This document shows, in pieces, positions 12,207-23,378 of a DNA stretch of 64,000 nt (position 1 is the stretch's first letter; each line of letters begins with the position of its first letter). This DNA is from Plasmopara viticola. Taxonomy: Eukaryota > Oomycota > Peronosporomycetes > Peronosporales > Peronosporaceae. The position numbers were made by a program, and so were the translations under genes. Location of the stretch: assembly GCA_001695595.3 (NCBI GenBank), contig MBPM02000019.1, forward strand, positions 744,001-808,000, read 5' to 3'. The notes below the pieces were generated by a model. That model had not been told where the DNA came from, did no database searches, and worked only from the letters and a program-made list of their open reading frames with translations.

Positions 12207-15200
12207 GGACATGTGACGGTCGACTATATCCTCGCGCGTCTCATTACTAAGCGTTGAACTGTGGTGGAAAGTCGCTTCTCTTTCCAGTGAGTTTTAAGCT
12301 CATTCAAACCAAAGCACACAAACTTTCGGATAATTATACATTTAGCGAATACAGTCGTAACGATTGGCCAACAATTTGCGGAGAGCCGTCTTTCTCCAAC
12401 GTCAGATAGCAGGTTTCGTAAGGAGACGGATACACGATCTGAGATCAGTGATAAAGAGCTCAGAGCCTATATTCCACTCATTCCAAAAGCAATTTGTGCT
12501 ATCATATGCTGACGGTACTTTCGCGTCCTTGAGTTTAGTTAAATAAAGAGTGAGAAGCCCATCGATGCGTACATCGAAACAAACTTGACCATCGACAACT
12601 TGCTGATCCATTGATGCGGTTCCTCAGAGCACATACTTGCAGTGGGTCTTATAGCACACGGTTGATTCTATTCAACTGATCATCTGTCTGCGGAAAATCA
12701 GTTGATAACGCCGGTAAGCAAATTAAATTTGCGGTTGCCAACATTCAACCATAATCTACGGGTTCTCATTGTCTATTTCTCAATTATACTGACCGAAACG
12801 GGTGCCAACTGAAGCTACTCACTACTCCAATGTTGTACTTAAAATTGACCGGGTAAAAGATGAGGTCGGGACTTTTGAATTTTCAACAAATCATTTATTT
12901 TAAAAGGCTTTGAAAAGGAGCCGACGTGTGAACCGTGGAGCTGGCTCAATAGCAGGTCGAATCACTTTGCATAAAGCTTAGGGCCCAAAAGATGCACTCA
13001 AACTTCTTATCGTGCATCCGCCCACTAGCCCTTGGGACTAGATCAAAATGAGATGACTCGCTTATGACCGCCCTCATCGAGTTGCAGTAATAGGCGGTCG
13101 ATGACACTGTCGGATGCGTCACGAACTAAGGCAAGCGGCTTTGTTCCACCGACAAACTTTAAAGGGTGCCCGCTAAAGCGTTTTTGGCTAATTTTAAAAG
13201 AACACTGGTGCTATCAGTAGGTATCCAAGCTCAATAGTTCCGCTTTGTAAGGCCTACTCGGTCAGCAACAAGCTGTTGGCTAGGCCTTACCGCTTTTGCG
13301 TATGCTCCCTCAACCGTTCCGTACAGCCTGGTTGCTTTTCTTTGACCCCATAGCTGCTAACAGAGCTCGCAAAAACTTTGATCTTTTCTGCCGCATCGAT
13401 ACATATGTTGATGATGCCAAACTCGTCTGAGGTGAGCCAAATAAAACCCCGCAACCCATTCTTAAATACTTAATACAATATATTGTCCGAGTATGCCTGA
13501 GGGAGAGTGTATAAAGCTTGGCACAGATGGGTGACCAGATATTCAAAAGCTGTCGGAACGGTTGATAGTCCTGTGGCATTTAAAGAGCATGACGCTAGGC
13601 GCAATTATCGCAGTGAGAGGTGTATCCAGGACCATTTTTCGAAGTGGTAAAAGCTCATTTATCAAGTTAAGTTTTAATACAAAGTACACCCAGAAACGTT
13701 ACTAAGCCACACGACCTTTCTCGCAAAAGGCGTTTGCGCAGGTACCGTTAAACTATTCTGACGTCACCTCTGTCACAAAAAAATGATGATTAGCATCAGA
13801 CTGATCTTTCTTCCGGCGAAGACACCATCGATCGACTCTTTATACTCTCGCTACAATCGGCATTGTTTGGTGACACAATCCTGTATGCCTGGGTCAAGAG
13901 TGATATTGTGTCCAAGCCTCCTATCCGTTAAGGGTTCAATAGTGGATCTCTCTAGACACCACATCTATATACTTCAATATAAAAATCTATTGCATGGTGG
14001 GGATCCTTTAGTACTTTTAAGCCCAAGCGCAACGCACGCTTCCTATAAGGCTAATCAAAATCAAATATATCCTCATCTTAATGAAGGTTGCATATACACC
14101 CTCAAAAGAAATGTCAGTCTTTAACTACTACATCGAAGATATTTCCGGCTTTTGATCCAACATTTTTAAGAAGGTTGTATTTATAAACTTCGTAACTTTG
14201 GGCGTCTATAAATACACACTAGGTCTTATACCCCACCCGGCGTCTTTAACTAATGTGCATCTGCCATGACACGACGACCAATCGAGCTGGTAACTATCAC
14301 GGAGAATAAGGCTTATGCTTTGATTACAGAATCACTAAAGACCAATTACTCATCACATCATCTAGCTATTCTTGTTAATTTATCACGCATACTCTTGAAT
14401 TTTTATTTCCGCAATTGCTGGACGATGTTACCCACCTTTACAACTATTTACAGTGCCACTTCTAATGTCTTTGTGACATCGCATTGCCAAATCTACTTTG
14501 TTACTCGCTGCTAGCGTTCGAAGTCGTCGCATTCACCTTGGGGGGACATCAGTTTTAATTATATATCTAACAAGGCTCTCTCTGGGACGCACTACAGGAG
14601 TAAGAAAACTTTCACTACACAACAATCGGGCGACCGACACCTAAGGCCTCGCTTCACAAATCGATTTTAGGTTCGTGCTATTCCAGTCACGGCATCTTTA
14701 TGATCGAGTCATATTTGTCCGTGTACGAAAATGAACTCCTTGCTACCAAAATTCCCGAATTTCACAGCCTCATCGGCTTTGACCCTAGGAAGTCAGAGTG
14801 ACTTGTTTCTTTGCTCCATCTCAAAGCAGCAGTCAGCGCATACTAGCCGACACAATTGTTTGGCGGCGCGCGAAGTTTTTCAAAACGTGAGAGTCTACCA
14901 GGACTCGAAATCGGGTCATATTGCCATGTATATGCATTTGAACATCCGGCATCCCACCACTGCTACTTTCTCTCTGAAGAAACGTGAAACCTCGAGAATT
15001 AAAAAGTTTAAGCTACGCACCCATGATTGCAATAGTTTTTTTAGCTCCAAACGAGAGCTTTCAACACTGATCGTACAAAGCCCTTGAACAAGCTGGAGGG
15101 CCAACCCGCATAGATAATGCGTCACAGCCTTAATAGCGGATGTTGCTTCTCCAAGTAGCGCTAACGTTTATTGTGGCTGGAGCCGAGGTACCTGTCAAGG

Positions 15201-16056
15201 GCAATATCGATAAACATTATCGCCGTCTTCAAAATCAATGCGCAGGACGTGCCTCTCCTTTGATGTTCCATTTAAGCAGTAATTTTGACTTGTTCGGAGT
15301 GTGACACCCAATAATGGGAGTATTTCTCGTCTGCGAATATCTTCATAATGTTTGCTTTCAGGTAAGGAAACATGGATACTGGTAGAGCTCTAAGCTCAAT
15401 GATAAGACTTTAGCTGTTCTTTCATACGCAAAACACTCAAATCAAGTAGTTTCAAGGGCGGGTGAGCCTGGTCTTTCAGGCATGAGAATGCAAATCCAAC
15501 GCGCATCTAATCGTCTGTGATCATGATCGTTTAGGTGTCTCCTTAATAAAAAAGAGGGTTTTGATCTCTTACCTCCAAATCTCATGTTTCACTCGCTTGG
15601 ACCCCAAAGTATGCGCTACTGCTACGTGCATCGGATCATGTACTGCCTGGTTTCCAGAGCCTACTCTGCCAATAAAAATTGGACTTCGCTACGCATTCTC
15701 ATTGTTTATCAACGGTAAAAGCTTTCTATGCACCCGCCATTTGAAGCCCATAAAAGCCATCAATTGCAAGTGGAAAGATCATATGAACCTCTCCGAAATT
15801 TTTAGAGGGCAGGTTGAAAGTATCTCAAGGATGTAAAATTTCGTACTAGGTATGACGGGGTGAAGGCGTGCACAAAGAGATGCGAATCTTTAGTAATTAA
15901 TTTGATATCAAGATATGCAAAAAGCCTTAATTTGAAGATTGATCTATTTAATAATGTACTTTATGCTTTTCAACAAACCTAAAACTCTTGATACCCTGCT
16001 ACATTTGTAAGACAGCTTCTATAGATGGTTTATATTGTATAGATACCAAGACGCGA

Positions 16057-16376
16057 GCGCGGAAAAGGTTGGGGTGACGCCCTCTTTCCAAGCGCGGGGG
16101 CTCATTGCTCGCGCGCTCCGGGCAGGTGCTCTCGGGCATCTGCATGTCTCTAACGAGTCTCACCCTCGACGCGACGGTCTTCAGCACCAGGCCACCTGGG
16201 CTCTTACCAAGTCAGAGCAAAAAAAATAAATTGGAAGACCCTCACGACCTCGGTGCTGGATGCACTGCCCGCCGAACGAGACCCGACGTATGCGGACACC
16301 ACTCTTTGCCGTGGACTAGCCAGACTGAGCCTAGCACGTGCATAACTTGGCAACGCGATAACGTAATACATTACAT
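16057..16376 (+). mobile_element. SINE-like element, copy 1 (with 13-bp target-site duplication)
   Basis: This is one of five dispersed copies of a unit of about 320 bp that starts near GGAAAAGGTTGGGGTGACG, contains a GC-rich body and ends GCGATAACGTAATACA plus short ATTAC/AATAC repeats. It is flanked by perfect 13-bp direct repeats TACCAAGACGCGA at 16044-16056 and 16377-16389. A short non-coding body, a simple-repeat 3' tail and a variable-length TSD are the hallmarks of a LINE-mobilised SINE. SINE families are established in Phytophthora genomes, but I cannot assign this one to a named family. Confidence 0.85.
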
Positions 16377-16627
16377 TACCAAGACGCGACCGTGCTACAT
16401 TTAGACTTTTTTTGAACAAAACTTTTTATAAAAGAACAGAACAATCATAAGCTCAGACTAATTTAAATTGCAGTAAGTGTACAAGCACAATCTTGCTGCA
16501 ATTCTGTTAAAAAATTACTTCAGACAATAAACCAAAAGTTTCAGAGTGATGATCCTACGAGTTGAAGCAGCCCGCACTTTCCATCCTTTAGTGTCCAAAA
16601 AGTGCTTTAAGGTGCACGAGCATTAGA

Positions 16628-18053
16628 ATGAAAGTCATATCCGAGAAAGGCATTGTCTCAAGTGCAGACCACGTGAAGCCATGTCTTTCTCATCTCGAGA
16701 ACATGCTGCAAGAACTAAGGCAATGTGAAGAGCGTAAGCGACAGCAAAATGTTGAAAGCATATCCGTCACTACAAAGCAGAAGCTGCTTAGCGATCATTT
16801 GAAAAACAGTATGGCTTAGAAACCCTGTGTCAGATGGAGATTACATAAAGTCTGACAGTGTCGAGTTGTTAGCTAAAGATGAGCTTGCTGCGACTCGAGC
16901 GAGCAAGGCCAAGTTGTGTGAAGAGATTGGAGCGTTAAAACAGGCCAAGGAACACCAAACCAAGCAGCTTAACAAATACAAAGTGGATTTGCAGACCGCG
17001 CGAGAATCGCACGAAGCGATGACAAAAAAAATGAAGGAATTGGAGACTTTGACAGGAACCATCAAGCAGCAATACATTCGGTGCGTCTTGCTTGCAAAAG
17101 TGGCTCACTTTTTTAATTGGATGAGGTAACCGTTGCTTGCTGTGGGGTCAGATCGCTTGCTTTGCGCATCAAGTCGAGTGCTCAGGCTCTCCAACACTTG
17201 AATGTTTTGCACGGTACCACATCAAATGTTCAAATTGCTGAAGTATACAGCGAGTCGGAACAACGTAATAATAATAAACGCAAGCGTACCTCGGCTCTGC
17301 AAGAGGGCAGCAAGGTATTGATAACGTGCACATTTTGGCTTGCACGTGTATCTTACCTGTTTGTCAGCCGGAGCAAGCAGGAATCGCTTTGGATGTTGAG
17401 TCTCGATCCGGAAATGAACTGATGAAAACTGCAGCTGAGACAAAAGCTGCCTCGGAGGGTAAATATGACACCTTGCTCTCTACCTGCGACGTTGACAGCG
17501 AGAAGACAACGGTTGGCGCAGAAAACAAGTATCAAATTGAAGAGCTGCTGGCTCAGATCACCAAACTTGAGGCCGAGAAATCGGCTTCAGATGGTATTAG
17601 CACGATAGCTGAATTATAAAACAGCAATATCTCATCACTGTATAATTCTCAGAAAAGTACGCGGTGCTGGATAATAAGTACAACGAGGTTCTAGCTGAGA
17701 CCAAGAAGTCAGCCAAAGACATCGAAGATAAAAATTCTAAAATTGAGGAGCTGGAGCAAATGCTGAAGATTGCGCGGTCTTCTCCATCTGCTGACAGCAA
17801 TTCCGCGGGTGAAGACAAGACAACGATTGATGGACGCCTGAAAATGCTTGCGGTATGCGTGGAACAGCTATTACATAATCGTTCAACGATTTGGCGGTAA
17901 TGATGACAGACCTCGCTATTTTTGCAGGACAATTTATCGCAGATGAATGGATACGCTGACCAGCTCGAAATGGTCATTGCTCAGTGCCCCTCGTGTACCA
18001 TTAAATTACAAAATGAAAGCACACAGGATTCTGTTGCAAACAAAATCGAGTAG
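16628..18053 (+). CDS. Coiled-coil protein of unknown function (six exons)
   Basis: I do not recognise a family. The model is join(16628..16808, 16834..17080, 17152..17314, 17368..17593, 17653..17852, 17928..18053), 380 residues. The last four introns (71, 53, 59 and 75 nt) are GT-AG and each preserves frame. The first junction is doubtful: the gap 16809-16833 has GT and CAG ends and the right phase but is only 25 nt, so it could be a frameshift or a mis-modelled exon edge. The protein is Lys/Glu/Ala-rich with long heptad-like stretches in exons 2, 4 and 5, and ends with a C-P-S-C pair in the last exon. It resembles the tail region of a larger coiled-coil or motor protein, but no motor domain is present. 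It converges on the ABCB gene, 68 bp between stops. Confidence 0.68.
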
Positions 18054-18121
18054 AAGGCAGACGAAAAACTGAGGAACGAGATTATATCTTTTTTATTATA
18101 GTCGTCTCAAAATTGCTGCGT

Positions 18122-20057
18122 TTATAGTAATGGAGCCTGGTTGTGGGCGAGATTATAAAATTTAGTGCCTTCCTGGTTTAGCTCCTCGAATGTGCCAGCT
18201 TCAGCAATAACGCCCTCTTCTAGCAGGATGACACGGTTGGCATGTCTGATGGTATTAAGCCGATGGGCAATTATAAACACCGCCCTGTTTTCGGCCGCTG
18301 ATTGCAGCGCTCGACGGATCATGTCTTCACTACGACCGTCAAGAGAGCTAGTTGCCTCGTCAAAGAGCAAAATGTTCGTCTTCTTGTACAATGCGCGAGC
18401 AATGGCTATGCGTTGTTTCTGACCACCCGACAGCTCTACGCCTTTCTCACCCACGAATGTGTCGTACTGATTGGGCAGATCCATAATAAAGTCATGCGAA
18501 TATGCCTCCTTGGCAGCAGCGATGAGCTGCTCTTTGTTATGTGTTGCAGCACCGTACGTAATGTTTTCAGCAATAGTCGACGCAAATAGCGATGGCTCCT
18601 GTAGCAAAAAATTAGCAGCTGCTCGTCAACACCATGATTTTTTTTAAAGCTACTGAGCAACCAACCTGATTGACTACACCAATTTGCTTCCGTAGCCATG
18701 ATGCGTTTAGCGTAGCAATGTCCACGCCGTCAAGAGTTACCATACCGCTCGTGGGTTTGATGATCTTGGATATCAGTGACGCAATCGTAGTCTTGCCAGC
18801 ACCACTCTTACCAACGATCGCCACCACCTCGCCGGGTTTAATTTCCATATTTAAGCGGTCCAGCACCAACATATGCGGGCGCGACGGGTACGCAAATGAC
18901 ACATTATTAAAGCGCACGTGGCCTTTTACAGTGGGTAAAGTGTTGTTGCCATCCACAGCAGCTGGCAGCGAGAGCAGGTCAAACAAAGCCTTTGATGACG
19001 TTCGCGTTTTCTTCATTTCACTCATGCACGATGACAAGCCAGAAAAGCCGAGACCCATAAAGCCACTGTATAACGCGAACGACGTGAGTGTACCGATCGT
19101 AATGTCGCCTGAACCGACCAACAATCCACCAAAATATAGCACAGAAAAAAGCGAGCAATTGATCGATAGCGAAAGGCTACCCATGAACACACCGCGAGCG
19201 CGCTTCGCACGTTTGCCATTGGCTAGTATGCTGCTGTTGAATTTTTCAAAATGGTCTAGTTCGTCTTGCTCTGCTGAGAAGAGCTTCACTGTATAAATAT
19301 TGTTTAATCTCTCTTCGGCAACACCCATCATATCAACCACTGCATTCTGATGCTGCGTGGCCAAACGACTTGAAAATTTGCTAAAGAGCATGGCTCCCGT
19401 GCCCACGAGTGGCAAGATTGTCAGCGATACCAAGGTGAGCTTGGGTGAGATTGTCAACAGCATGCAAGAAGCACCGACAGCAGAATTGAGCGATCTGTAG
19501 CCATTGGACAGCACGTCAACTACTGCATTGGCTGTCTGTTGGCAATCTCCGCTAATTCTGGTCACTAATTCGCCGACCTTACGATTGTTGTAAAAGCCCA
19601 TCTCCTGTGACAACAGCACCTTGTACAACTTGTGTCGAAGCTTAGCAGCGATCCGCTCGGCTACCATACCAAGTGAGTACGTACGCAAGAACGAGCCTAC
19701 AGAGCCAGTGACGAAGGTAGCGAGCACAACCACCACAAAGCCCTTGCGACTGAGGCCTCCCGGTGCAGGTTTTCCTGACGCCACGTCGATGGCTTTGCCC
19801 ATGATGCGTGGAAACACTAAGTTCATGGCTGAGGCAACGGTCATGCCTGCGACACCCAGGGCTAGCGGCAGCTTCTCCTCTTTGGTAAGACTTAGGATCC
19901 AGCGGACATTGGAAATCTGATTGCCGCTTTTAGGAAGCTTCTTGGGCTTGCACATAGCACCCTTGTCGTCTTTGGGGACGGGCGCTACGGTAGCACCGAC
20001 GCCACTGTCGTACGGTGCGCACAGCTTGTGCATTAGATAAGACCTAGGCTCCAGCAT
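18122..20057 (-). CDS. ABCB-type half transporter (TAP/MDL-like, two exons)
   Basis: This is an ATP-driven exporter with one transmembrane domain and one nucleotide-binding domain; it must dimerise to work. The CDS is complement(18122..18598, 18666..20057), 622 residues, counted from the ATG at 20057. The 67-nt intron (18599-18665; GTTGGT donor, TACAG acceptor) falls at the Q-loop and joins V-V-N-Q to E-P-S-L-F in phase 0. Hydrophobic helices fill about residues 70-350. The NBD has Walker A G-K-S-G-A-G-K-T (416-423), signature L-S-G-G-Q (520-524), Walker B I-L-L-F-D-E (540-545) and H-loop His576, all intact. Substrate and membrane are unknown; mitochondrial ABCB10/MDL, TAP-like and vacuolar forms are all possible. 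The frame stays open upstream to 20171, but those residues would overlap the promoter of the divergent PPR gene. Confidence 0.9.
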
Positions 20058-20176
20058 AGCGACTCCGACAAAGGAAGCAAGAGAGTGAGCTCGCCTTTCA
20101 GACTGATTTGCGTATTTATGCTTTTTGACAGTGCATTGTAGCATCACCATCCGAAGAATCGCCAATAGCAATTCGC
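20058..20176. promoter_or_regulatory. Shared bidirectional promoter region (ABCB / PPR)
   Basis: These 119 bp separate the chosen divergent start codons. No TATA box is evident. The assignment depends on the ABCB start at 20057 being correct. Confidence 0.4.
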
Positions 20177-22141
20177 ATGCAGCGAGGGCTCATTCATTTG
20201 AGGCACATAGCGCTTGCCAGTCCGAAGCATCGTTATGCTGCTATTCGCGCAATTTCCATGTCAACGGTGCAGCTCTCTGTCGCAGAAGCCGAACGCAAGT
20301 TGCCAGCTCGCAAGCCTTGTAAAGTATCAAGCCAGCGTAAGGCGTATCCTAATGTAGCTCGTCGTATCTCGTGTACTGATGTGGTGGGTGACATCGAAGC
20401 ACTGTTGCATGAAGCTAAACGCCAGCGTGTCACCTTTCAGCCCAGCGTGGAATACCTTCGTCGTGCCAGCGCTGTGCTGCAGCTATGTAAGACTCGGGTG
20501 CATTGCACGGCCGCTATTCCACTTTGCCATATCGTGTATAAATCTCAAACTATTCATGGCAAAGCAGAGATGGAAAGTATCCGAATTTATCGAAAGGCTG
20601 GTCGTAACGAGGAGGCTGTGTTGTTGGCCGAGAAGCTCATGAGTGAGGATATATTTCTGCTAAATGCAGCTCTTGCCAGTGTCATCCAGGCCTGCGCTGC
20701 ACTGGGAGATACAGAAAAAGGCTTTCACATTTTCGATGCGGCCGTGAAGCGTGGCAGTATCCCCAATTTGCAGGTATACTCGGCGTTGCTCACTGTTGCA
20801 GGCGCAACAGGCAATCCTCAAAGGGTGCAAAATGTGCTTACTCAGATGCAAGAGGCAGGAGTCCAAATGAATAAAATTACATTTCACAATTTGATGATTG
20901 CCTATGTTCGAGGAGGCCAAGTGACTAAAGCGCAAGCGCAGTTCGATAAGATGCAAGAACAGGGAATTCCCGCGGATGCCCACACATTTGCGATTTTAAT
21001 GGATGCCCACGCAGCAACTGGAGACTTGGAGGGCGCCAAGGCTTTGATGGATGAACTCAAGAAGACAACAATTGAGCCGAATTTAGTGCATTACAATATC
21101 CTGCTTAAGGCTTGTGGAAAGGTGAGCAATTTGACCGCGGCTTTCCAGTTGTATGAGGAATTAAAGGAACGTAAAATCAAGCCGGACCTAGTAACATTTA
21201 TCACCATGATGCATGCCGTGTATCATGGTGAAATTGGTACGATTGACCAGAAAAAGGTAAAGGCAGCACTTATAGGAATGGGAATGATGGGCTTAGCATT
21301 TGTCCCGTTTATCAACTATTCGGATTATATGATGACTACACTTTTTTGTGGTAGTCTCGTGGGCTCAATGGGTTTGGCTGCTTACATGAACCCGGATGGC
21401 GTGATGCGTGCTCTTTACCCCAACACGGATGAACCACGTGATGACACCGTTATAGAAGCTTTTTTTCGGCGACTACACGAAGAAGATCATTGTGGTAGAT
21501 CCATGTATTTATGGCGTGAAATGTTAAAATTTAACGTGCCTGCAGACCCACGCGTGTACGATATGCTGGTGCGAATTTGTGTACGTAAACGTCATCCGGA
21601 TTTGGCATATGAGGTACTTTTCGAGGAACAGCTGCCGCTTGTTGACAGAGAAGGCCTGTTTGTACTAAACCTCCCAACAACATTAAGTCTGCTGCATTCA
21701 CTGTTGGTCCAAAGGCGTTTGAACATGGCGGACACATTGTACGACGCAGCCCGAAGCCACAATGTGTTTGAAAAGGTATTTTCAGAAAAGAAGGACGTTT
21801 ATGTGTACGATTTGCGTTCGTTTCTGACCGAACAAGTGCAAAGTTACACAATCATTAAGCTTCTGGACGAGTTGCGAGCTAAGGTGGACTCGCCAGATCG
21901 TACATTTATTGTCCCGAACGTGCAGTTTTTGGTCCACCACGGATACAAGCTGCTTGATCGCCTTGATGCGGACAATGCCAGTCTGCGCACGCTCTTCTCG
22001 ATGGACGATATGACACGCATTGGTGCTGACGAAAAGGGCACATCCACACGCTACTATTTCTGGCTGACTGTTTCTTCGGATCGACTGCAAACTTATTTCA
22101 AGACGACGCCCGCCAATGCTGGAAAGGAGCGACAACTCTAG
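20177..22141 (+). CDS. Pentatricopeptide repeat protein, probably mitochondrial
   Basis: A 654-residue protein in one exon. The first 30 residues are rich in Arg/His/Ser with no acidic residue, as in a mitochondrial presequence. Five consecutive 35-residue PPR motifs run from about 163 to 345, with typical helix pairs such as L-V-H-Y-N-I-L-L-K-A-C-G and Y-E-E-L-K-E-R-K-I-K-P-D. Another PPR-like pair lies near 440-490. Between them, residues 363-380 and 385-403 form two hydrophobic segments joined by a short polar loop, an unusual insertion that may anchor the protein in the inner membrane. PPR proteins bind organellar RNA for processing, stability or translation; the target here is unknown. 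Confidence 0.9.
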   Translation: MQRGLIHLRHIALASPKHRYAAIRAISMSTVQLSVAEAERKLPARKPCKVSSQRKAYPNVARRISCTDVVGDIEALLHEAKRQRVTFQPSVEYLRRASAVLQLCKTRVHCTAAIPLCHIVYKSQTIHGKAEMESIRIYRKAGRNEEAVLLAEKLMSEDIFLLNAALASVIQACAALGDTEKGFHIFDAAVKRGSIPNLQVYSALLTVAGATGNPQRVQNVLTQMQEAGVQMNKITFHNLMIAYVRGGQVTKAQAQFDKMQEQGIPADAHTFAILMDAHAATGDLEGAKALMDELKKTTIEPNLVHYNILLKACGKVSNLTAAFQLYEELKERKIKPDLVTFITMMHAVYHGEIGTIDQKKVKAALIGMGMMGLAFVPFINYSDYMMTTLFCGSLVGSMGLAAYMNPDGVMRALYPNTDEPRDDTVIEAFFRRLHEEDHCGRSMYLWREMLKFNVPADPRVYDMLVRICVRKRHPDLAYEVLFEEQLPLVDREGLFVLNLPTTLSLLHSLLVQRRLNMADTLYDAARSHNVFEKVFSEKKDVYVYDLRSFLTEQVQSYTIIKLLDELRAKVDSPDRTFIVPNVQFLVHHGYKLLDRLDADNASLRTLFSMDDMTRIGADEKGTSTRYYFWLTVSSDRLQTYFKTTPANAGKERQL

Positions 22142-22356
22142 GGAGTCAAAAGTTTTTGCAGAAATCAAAGTGTTGTTTACGTACCTCTTAATCTCAGAAT
22201 GTCTAAGCCCCACGTTAATCCATACTTTTCGATAATTTTGGGCTACAAAAGATTTTATATGTCTACTTTAAAACATTTATAAAACATACAAAAGAAAGAC
22301 CAAGGGAGTTACGTTATCATCCCGTGACTGAGATGCTTTCAGCGTTTCCGCAACGG

Positions 22357-22366
22357 CTTATATAAG
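22357..22366 (+). promoter_or_regulatory. Possible TATA-like element
   Basis: CTTATATAAG lies about 180 bp upstream of the ATG at 22539, in the 400-bp interval after the PPR gene. A pyrimidine-rich stretch ending in CAG directly before that ATG could be the acceptor of a 5' UTR intron. Both readings are tentative. Confidence 0.25.
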
Positions 22367-22538
22367 CAAAACAGTGGCATCATCGTGCATGCTTCATATC
22401 GTTTCATAATACGGGAGGCTGCTTAAGTGCGACGAGAGCTTACCTCAACGTCTCCAAGCACCTATTTCACGCTTCACAGAGTCGCCGTTATCTCGCTTCG
22501 CACCAGACTACCTACTAAGTTATTTCTGCTTTTGCAGG

Positions 22539-23135
22539 ATGGCACCTAAGATTTCATCTGCTCTCGGTTTTCAGGAATATCAACAGCTTCACAAGAACTC
22601 GTCTATTCTGTCGTACACGGGAGACGTGGGTCAGAACTACCTCGAACTAGACGACGGTTTTGGCAATCAAGATATTGAACGAATTACAGCGATTCTACCG
22701 CGTCCTAACAAGAAGGAAACCAGGACGGCAAGTACCTCACGCTATACGTTGCTTTCATCCAGTCTTTATAACGCTCGGGGAGTTGTGGTTTCACACGCTA
22801 AAAAGCTTCACGTGCGCGAGTCCACCTGTCAGGCCATGAGTCAGCTTCGCAAAAATGCAAATAGGAGCCCAAAGTCTTCAGTGCGATATTCACAGTATAG
22901 CACTGACTCGGTAGAGACTCAGCACGAATCGAATCAAGCCGATAATGACGATAAAAAAGACCTTAAGAACGCAGGCTACAAGTGTATGTATACTAAGGTC
23001 AGCCTTGGTGACCAAAAAGTTGCACCCTTTTCGTCTCCAACGCTGTTGATGAACAGACTGTCAAAATATGTGCCATCACGACCTTGGAATAAAAATCGCA
23101 AGCAAAGACGGAGATTTAGCGAGGACCTTTCCTAG
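22539..23135 (+). CDS. Hypothetical protein, 198 residues
   Basis: I recognise no domain. The protein is polar and basic, Ser/Lys/Arg-rich (for example S-S-S-L-Y-N-A-R and K-N-R-K-Q-R-R-R near the end), with no signal peptide or membrane segment, and is probably largely disordered. The C-terminal basic cluster could act in nuclear targeting or nucleic-acid binding, which is speculation. The ATG directly follows TTTTGCAG. It sits in the same orientation between the PPR and MFS genes, and codon use looks like theirs. Confidence 0.62.
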   Translation: MAPKISSALGFQEYQQLHKNSSILSYTGDVGQNYLELDDGFGNQDIERITAILPRPNKKETRTASTSRYTLLSSSLYNARGVVVSHAKKLHVRESTCQAMSQLRKNANRSPKSSVRYSQYSTDSVETQHESNQADNDDKKDLKNAGYKCMYTKVSLGDQKVAPFSSPTLLMNRLSKYVPSRPWNKNRKQRRRFSEDLS

Positions 23136-23378
23136 GTTTTTTCATCGTAAATAAGTCTCAATACAGCTTGAATTGAAGTCATCTGAGTGATGGTCCTGTT
23201 CTTTTCAAATCCAAATATCCGCATATGCGCTCCTTTGCACTCATGTTGACGTAGAGTGACTTGGCTTCATGAAATATGTACATGATTTCTATACTGTGCC
23301 AAGAATGTGACATTTAGCAACATCTGGGCCAATAAACGCTTGAGCAGTCACTTGCGTTGGAATCATTCATCGACACCC

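Larger units (their letters stand above)
4543..16043. other. AT-rich block of about 11.5 kb with no supportable gene
   Basis: Reading frames here are short (at most about 118 codons), overlap on both strands and lack recognisable motifs or splice-linked continuations. A more GC-rich patch at about 4760-5400 has repeated wording (CTAGTGCCTT at about 4880 and 5200) and may be an old retroelement or LTR remnant, which I cannot classify. The remainder reads as decayed intergenic DNA. Local repeats are listed separately. Confidence 0.6.

Noticed and set aside
16105..16404. Open frames within SINE copies (also at 42356, 46104, 52047 and 61818)
   Set aside because: They exist only because the GC-rich SINE body lacks stops; the frame differs between copies.
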